A stretch of 7,971 bases of DNA from CAZJBP01 sp964544115. GTDB lineage: Bacteria > Verrucomicrobiota > Kiritimatiellia > UBA8416 > JADHWI01. Location of the stretch: NCBI GenBank assembly GCA_964544115.1, contig CAZJBP010000162.1, positions 1-7,971 on the forward strand, in the 5' to 3' direction. The position numbers and the translations under genes were made by a program. Below are positions 5,058 to 7,971 of this stretch, one piece after another; positions within the stretch are counted from its first letter, which is position 1; the number at the start of each line of letters is the position of its first letter. The notes beneath the pieces were generated by a model. That model was not told the DNA's origin and ran no database searches. It was given only the letters and a program-made list of their open reading frames with translations.

Positions 5058-6238
5058 AGATCGTGATCGACGCGCGCTGGATCTTCCGCGAGCTCTCCGG
5101 CATCGGCATGTACACGCAGGAGCTGCTCGGCCAGTTCGCCCTCCTGCGCGGGGACGACACGTTTGTGGCCCTGTTCGACAACGCGGACGTGCGGCATCGC
5201 GTCTCGGTGACCGCGGCGCTGGACGCGGCGCCCCACATCTCGACGCTGGACCTGCGCTACGGCGTGTTCTCGCCGCGCAACCAGCTCGAGCTTCCGGGCC
5301 TGCTGGCGTCCCTGCATGCGGATGTCTACCACTCCCCGAACTACATGGTGCCGCTGTTCCCCCGGCTGGTCCGCGCCGGCAAGCCGCAGCACACGGCCGT
5401 GGTCACCACCATCCACGACCTCATCCCCCTCGTGGTCCCCGGCCATGCCCCCCGTTCGAAGAAGACCCGCATGCTCCCGGTCTTTCGCTGGGTCATCCGC
5501 CGCGCGGCGCGCGTCTCCGATGCGATCGTCACCGTCAGCCGCTGCTCGCGCGACGACATCGTGCGCTGCCTGCGTCCGCGCCCGCCGGAAAAGGTGCACG
5601 TCGTCTACAACGGCGTCGGCACCGTGTTCTCGCCCGCCCCGCCTGGGCTGACGCCGCGCGACCCGAAGCGCCCCCGCCGGCTGCTGTACGTCGGCCGCGC
5701 CGATCCGTACAAGGACGTGGCCACTCTGGTGCGGGCCCTGGCGATCCTGCGACGCGACGGCGGAGCGCCGGTGGAACTGCTCATCGCCGGCCCGCGCGAC
5801 CCGCGCTATCCGCAGGCCGAGCAGCTCGCGCGCGGGCTCGGAGTTGCCGACGCCATCGCGTGGACCGGGTATCTCGCCACCGACCAGCTGGTCAGCGCCT
5901 ACCGGGATGCCGACGTCCTGGTGCACGCCTCGCGCTATGAAGGGTTCGGGCTGCAGATCCTGGAGGCAATGGCCACGGGCCTGCCGGTCGTCGCGGCGCG
6001 CGGCGGCGCGGTGCCCGAGGTGGCTGGCGACGCAGCCCTCCTGCTGGAGCCGGGCGACGCCGATGGGTTCGCCCGCGAGATCCGGCGCACGCTCAACGCC
6101 CCCGCGCTGGCCGAGAGGATGCGCCGCGACGGGCACGCTCAGGCCGCCCGCTTCCGGTGGAGCACCACGGCTGCCGAGACTCTGGCCGTGTACCGCGAGG
6201 CCGCCGCGGTCCGCGCCAAGGCGAGGTCGCCCTCATGA
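5054..6238 (+). CDS. GT4 glycosyltransferase, MtfB-like (second of three)
   Basis: A 394-residue relative of the preceding enzyme. It begins MKIVIDARWIFRELSGIGMY, with the acceptor-domain glycine loop GIGMY at 16-20 and TTIHDLIPLV at 118-127. The donor domain has LYVGRADPYKD (211-221, R215 and K220 as likely phosphate contacts) and SRYEGFGLQILEAMATG (293-309) with the E-x7-E pair E296/E304. The start at 5054 is chosen because ATGA overlaps the previous stop, a GGTGG lies just upstream, and the conserved fold starts at once. The frame is open to an ATG at 5000, but that start would add 18 residues lying over the first gene's end. The tail after about residue 383 is basic and probably disordered. 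Overlapping starts and stops imply coupled translation with both neighbours, so the three probably work in one glycan pathway. Confidence 0.9.
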   Translation: MKIVIDARWIFRELSGIGMYTQELLGQFALLRGDDTFVALFDNADVRHRVSVTAALDAAPHISTLDLRYGVFSPRNQLELPGLLASLHADVYHSPNYMVPLFPRLVRAGKPQHTAVVTTIHDLIPLVVPGHAPRSKKTRMLPVFRWVIRRAARVSDAIVTVSRCSRDDIVRCLRPRPPEKVHVVYNGVGTVFSPAPPGLTPRDPKRPRRLLYVGRADPYKDVATLVRALAILRRDGGAPVELLIAGPRDPRYPQAEQLARGLGVADAIAWTGYLATDQLVSAYRDADVLVHASRYEGFGLQILEAMATGLPVVAARGGAVPEVAGDAALLLEPGDADGFAREIRRTLNAPALAERMRRDGHAQAARFRWSTTAAETLAVYREAAAVRAKARSPS

Positions 6239-7374
6239 CAGCCGCCCCCCGCCCCGCCCCCCCATCGCAGGCCGTCCGCACCGTGCTCTGCCACGACTGG
6301 CTGACAGGCATGCGGGGAGGCGAACGCGTGCTCGAGCACCTGTGCCGGGCGTACCCCGATGCGCCCATCCTCACGCTGCTGGCCAACCCTGCGGCGGTCT
6401 CGGATGAAATTCGCCGGCATCCGATCCAGACGTCGTTCCTGCAGTCCATCCCCGGCATTCACCGGCGCTACCGGTACCTTCTTCCGCTGTTCCCCGCGGC
6501 GGTCCGGTCTCTGCGCGTACCCCCCTGCGACCTGGTCATCTCCACCAGCCACTGCGCGATCAAGTCCGTGCGCCCCCCGCCCGGGGCGCGGCACCTGTGC
6601 TACTGCTTCACGCCCATGCGCTACGCGTGGCAGTTCTACGCCGAATACTTCGGGCGGAACCCGGTCAAGGCGCTGGCGGCCAAGCCGCTTCTGGCCTGGC
6701 TGCGCCGCTGGGACCGCCGCACCAGCCAGCGGGTGGACCGGTTCGTCGCCATCAGTCGCCACGTGGCCGACCGCATCCGCCGCGCCTACGGGAGGGAACC
6801 GGACGTCGTATACCCGCCGGTCGAGACCGACTATTGGACGCCCGGCCCCGGGCCGGTGGCGGAAGTGGGCGCGTACGATCTCATCGTCTCGGCCCTGGTG
6901 CCCTACAAGCGGGTGGACCTGGCCGTGGGCGCCTGGGCACGTTCAGGACAGAAGCTGAAGGTCGTCGGCACCGGGACCGAGGCAGCCAACCTGCAGCGCG
7001 TGGCCGGGCCGAACGTCGAATTCCTGGGCTGGCAGACGGACGAAGCCATTCGCGACCTCTACCGCGGCTGCCGGATGCTGGTGTTTCCGGGCGAGGAGGA
7101 CTTCGGGATCGTGCCGCTGGAGGCCCAGGCCTGCGGACGTCCCGTCGTGGCCTACCGCGCCGGCGGCGCCATGGAAACCGTGCTGGAGGGTGAAACCGGC
7201 GTGTTCTTTGGCCGCCAGGACGAGGAGTCTCTGTTGGCGGCAGCCCGGGAGTGCGCGTCGCGGCCGTGGAATCCCCCGCTCATTCGCCGCCATGCGGAGA
7301 CCTTTGCGCCTTCCCGGTTCATGGCCGGGCTCACGGCGTCCGTCGAGCGATGCCTCATGCCGGGCCAAGCGTAA
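6235..7374 (+). CDS. GT4 glycosyltransferase, WbaZ-like (third of three)
   Basis: A 379-residue GT4 enzyme of a different subgroup from the two before it. The WbaZ-like hallmarks are CHDWLTGMRGGERVLE (19-34), the long acceptor-side segment with ISTSHCAIKS (102-111), and LCYCFTPMRYAWQFY (121-135). The donor domain has VSALVPYKRVDLAV (218-231) and PGEEDFGIVPLEAQACGRP (285-303), with the E-x7-E pair E288/E296. Enzymes of this subgroup are typically mannosyltransferases of O-antigen or exopolysaccharide assembly; the sugar here is inferred, not shown. The start at 6235 overlaps the preceding stop as ATGA and is preceded by an AGG-containing purine patch. The first 14 residues are Pro/Ala-rich and unconserved. 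It is the last gene of the operon; 25 bases separate its TAA from the convergent small gene. Confidence 0.91.
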   Translation: MTAAPRPAPPSQAVRTVLCHDWLTGMRGGERVLEHLCRAYPDAPILTLLANPAAVSDEIRRHPIQTSFLQSIPGIHRRYRYLLPLFPAAVRSLRVPPCDLVISTSHCAIKSVRPPPGARHLCYCFTPMRYAWQFYAEYFGRNPVKALAAKPLLAWLRRWDRRTSQRVDRFVAISRHVADRIRRAYGREPDVVYPPVETDYWTPGPGPVAEVGAYDLIVSALVPYKRVDLAVGAWARSGQKLKVVGTGTEAANLQRVAGPNVEFLGWQTDEAIRDLYRGCRMLVFPGEEDFGIVPLEAQACGRPVVAYRAGGAMETVLEGETGVFFGRQDEESLLAAARECASRPWNPPLIRRHAETFAPSRFMAGLTASVERCLMPGQA

Positions 7375-7384
7375 CACGGCTCTG

Positions 7385-7396
7385 CAGGGGCCCCTG
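7385..7396. repeat. 12-base perfect palindrome between convergent genes
   Basis: CAGGGGCCCCTG sits in the 25-base gap between the third glycosyltransferase and the convergent small gene. It could contribute to bidirectional termination but has no loop and no T tract on either side, so it may be chance in GC-rich DNA. Confidence 0.35.
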
Positions 7397-7399
7397 ATC

Positions 7400-7810
7400 C
7401 TACCGCGCGGCAAGCCAGTGCAGCGTGCCGAACCAGATGCTCACCCAGAACACCGCGATGGCCGCACCCGCCCAAGCGTAACGCAGGAACGGGGCCCGGT
7501 AGCTGCGCCGCCGCCTGCAGACGCAGGCGGCGGCGCCGCCGGCGACCGGCTCGACGCTCACCCACCGGCACAGCAATCGGAAAATGAACAGGTTGGAGTA
7601 GTGATGCGCGTGTGAACACACCGCACAGGGCTGGCCCGAGGCATCGACCGAACGCTGACGCCGCACGCAGAAGGGCCCGCTCGAAGGCCACGCCACGCCG
7701 ATCAGGCCGGTCAGGCTCCGCGCAACATGCCATTCCGTGAGATTCAGAAAGTCAAACGTCAGCCGGACAAGGTCCACGGGAAGCATCGCCAGTTTTGCAG
7801 GCATGGCCAT
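7400..7810 (-). CDS. Unrecognised small Cys/His-rich protein with one C-terminal membrane segment
   Basis: I do not recognise this 136-residue protein. Residues 9-47 are amphipathic to hydrophobic (VDLVRLTFDFLNL, then SLTGLIGVAW). C48 and the cluster C62-x2-C65 followed by H67, H69 and H70 (PCAVCSHAHH, 61-70) could bind metal. Further cysteines are C81, C96 and C98. An arginine run at 99-102 precedes a clear membrane helix at about 112-131, which would place the Cys/His part in the cytoplasm by the positive-inside rule. The ATG at 7808-7810 is chosen because it lies about 40 bases past a good promoter -10 box and has GGGGGG six bases upstream and AGGAG farther up (7840-7844). The frame is open to the right edge of the window, so a longer gene starting outside cannot be excluded. 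It converges on the glycosyltransferase operon. Confidence 0.6.
   Translation of the reverse strand: MAMPAKLAMLPVDLVRLTFDFLNLTEWHVARSLTGLIGVAWPSSGPFCVRRQRSVDASGQPCAVCSHAHHYSNLFIFRLLCRWVSVEPVAGGAAACVCRRRRSYRAPFLRYAWAGAAIAVFWVSIWFGTLHWLAAR
7505..7536. repeat. Perfect 14-bp hairpin inside the small gene
   Basis: The 14 bases 7505-7518 are exactly reversed and complemented at 7523-7536 around the loop AGAC. It encodes residues 92-102 of the small protein, an Ala-rich stretch then CVC and four arginines, just before the membrane helix. A stem this long and perfect is unusual within a coding sequence even at high GC. It suggests a palindromic repeat inserted in frame, or a gene whose frame is not real here. 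Confidence 0.65.
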
Positions 7811-7847
7811 ATTCAGCCCCCCAACCTCAATCAGATTTACTCCTACC

Positions 7848-7876
7848 ATAGTATCAGGGTTTTCCCGATGCGTCAA
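7848..7876 (-). promoter_or_regulatory. Near-consensus sigma70-type promoter
   Basis: On the minus strand the -35 box TTGACG (7871-7876) and the -10 box TACTAT (7848-7853) are separated by exactly 17 bases. A TG one base before the -10 adds an extended -10 element. The local sequence is AT-richer than the genes. Transcription would begin near 7840 and read into the small gene, leaving a leader of about 30 bases with AGGAG and a G run. Confidence 0.7.
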
Positions 7877-7971
7877 CGTGATCCCGCCGCGTAGAGGATT
7901 CCGGAGCTGCTTATCTCGCGTTGCGCCAGAAGAAAAGGTTACCGAAGCGTCCCCGTGCGTGAGGGGTGTTG

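Noticed and set aside
4276..5238. Minus-strand frame of 320 codons
   Set aside because: It is an Arg/Ser/Pro-rich antisense shadow of the first glycosyltransferase gene.
4895..6136. Minus-strand open frame of 413 codons, longer than the gene opposite it
   Set aside because: It is antisense to the second glycosyltransferase and the end of the first, which both carry complete GT4 motifs. Its Arg/Ala/Asp-rich composition shows no fold. Length alone is not evidence at this GC content.
7911..7971. Possible end of another minus-strand gene entering from the right edge
   Set aside because: A frame of about 19 codons is open from the edge to a TAA at 7911-7913, but it is too short to judge. A second minus frame, continuous with the small gene, is also open there, so openness is not informative.
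1..7971. CRISPR array, tRNA or rRNA genes
   Set aside because: No regularly spaced identical repeats, no tRNA cloverleaf with a TTC-loop signature and no rRNA-like conserved stretch were found on reading both strands.

Overview
This is a GC-rich bacterial chromosomal window (visibly about two-thirds G+C or more in the genes). Its protein-coding content is recognisable, and its short intergenic gaps are unusually rich in palindromes and short repeats. High GC, leftover dispersed repeats and stand-alone glycosyltransferases would fit a PVC-type or similar environmental bacterium (Planctomycetes, Lentisphaerae, Kiritimatiellota). That placement is a weak guess, because no marker gene settles it.

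Left third (1-2364), minus strand, read right to left: prmA (ribosomal protein L11 methyltransferase, 1480-2364), then a 382-base gap, pcm (protein-L-isoaspartate O-methyltransferase, 450-1097), then acyP (acylphosphatase, 82-354). They share an orientation and may be co-transcribed. A possible C-terminal fragment of a plus-strand gene runs in from the left edge and overlaps the end of acyP. The prmA-pcm gap holds a nested inverted-repeat element at 1150-1420 whose arms fit a three-way junction. Inside it are two oppositely oriented small hairpins that differ by compensated base pairs.

Middle (2365-3932): a divergent intergenic region carries a 22-base-arm inverted repeat. It is followed by a plus-strand membrane-anchored diguanylate cyclase (2526-3755) with an intact GGEEF active site but no RxxD inhibitory site. 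A hairpin-rich gap with a probable weak rho-independent terminator separates it from the next operon.

Right half (3933-7374): three GT4 glycosyltransferase genes are joined by ATGA start/stop overlaps, two MtfB-like followed by one WbaZ-like. They probably act in sequence on a cytoplasmic lipid-linked or other glycan precursor for exopolysaccharide or O-antigen-like material. The cyclase next door makes c-di-GMP control of that polysaccharide plausible but unproven. Convergent to them at 7400-7810 on the minus strand is a small unrecognised Cys/His-rich protein with one C-terminal membrane segment. It has a near-consensus sigma70-type promoter at 7848-7876 and a perfect 14-bp hairpin inside its coding sequence.

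No tRNA, rRNA, CRISPR array, transposase or defence system was seen. I found no clearly new multi-gene system. The strongest unexplained signals are the structured palindromic elements.
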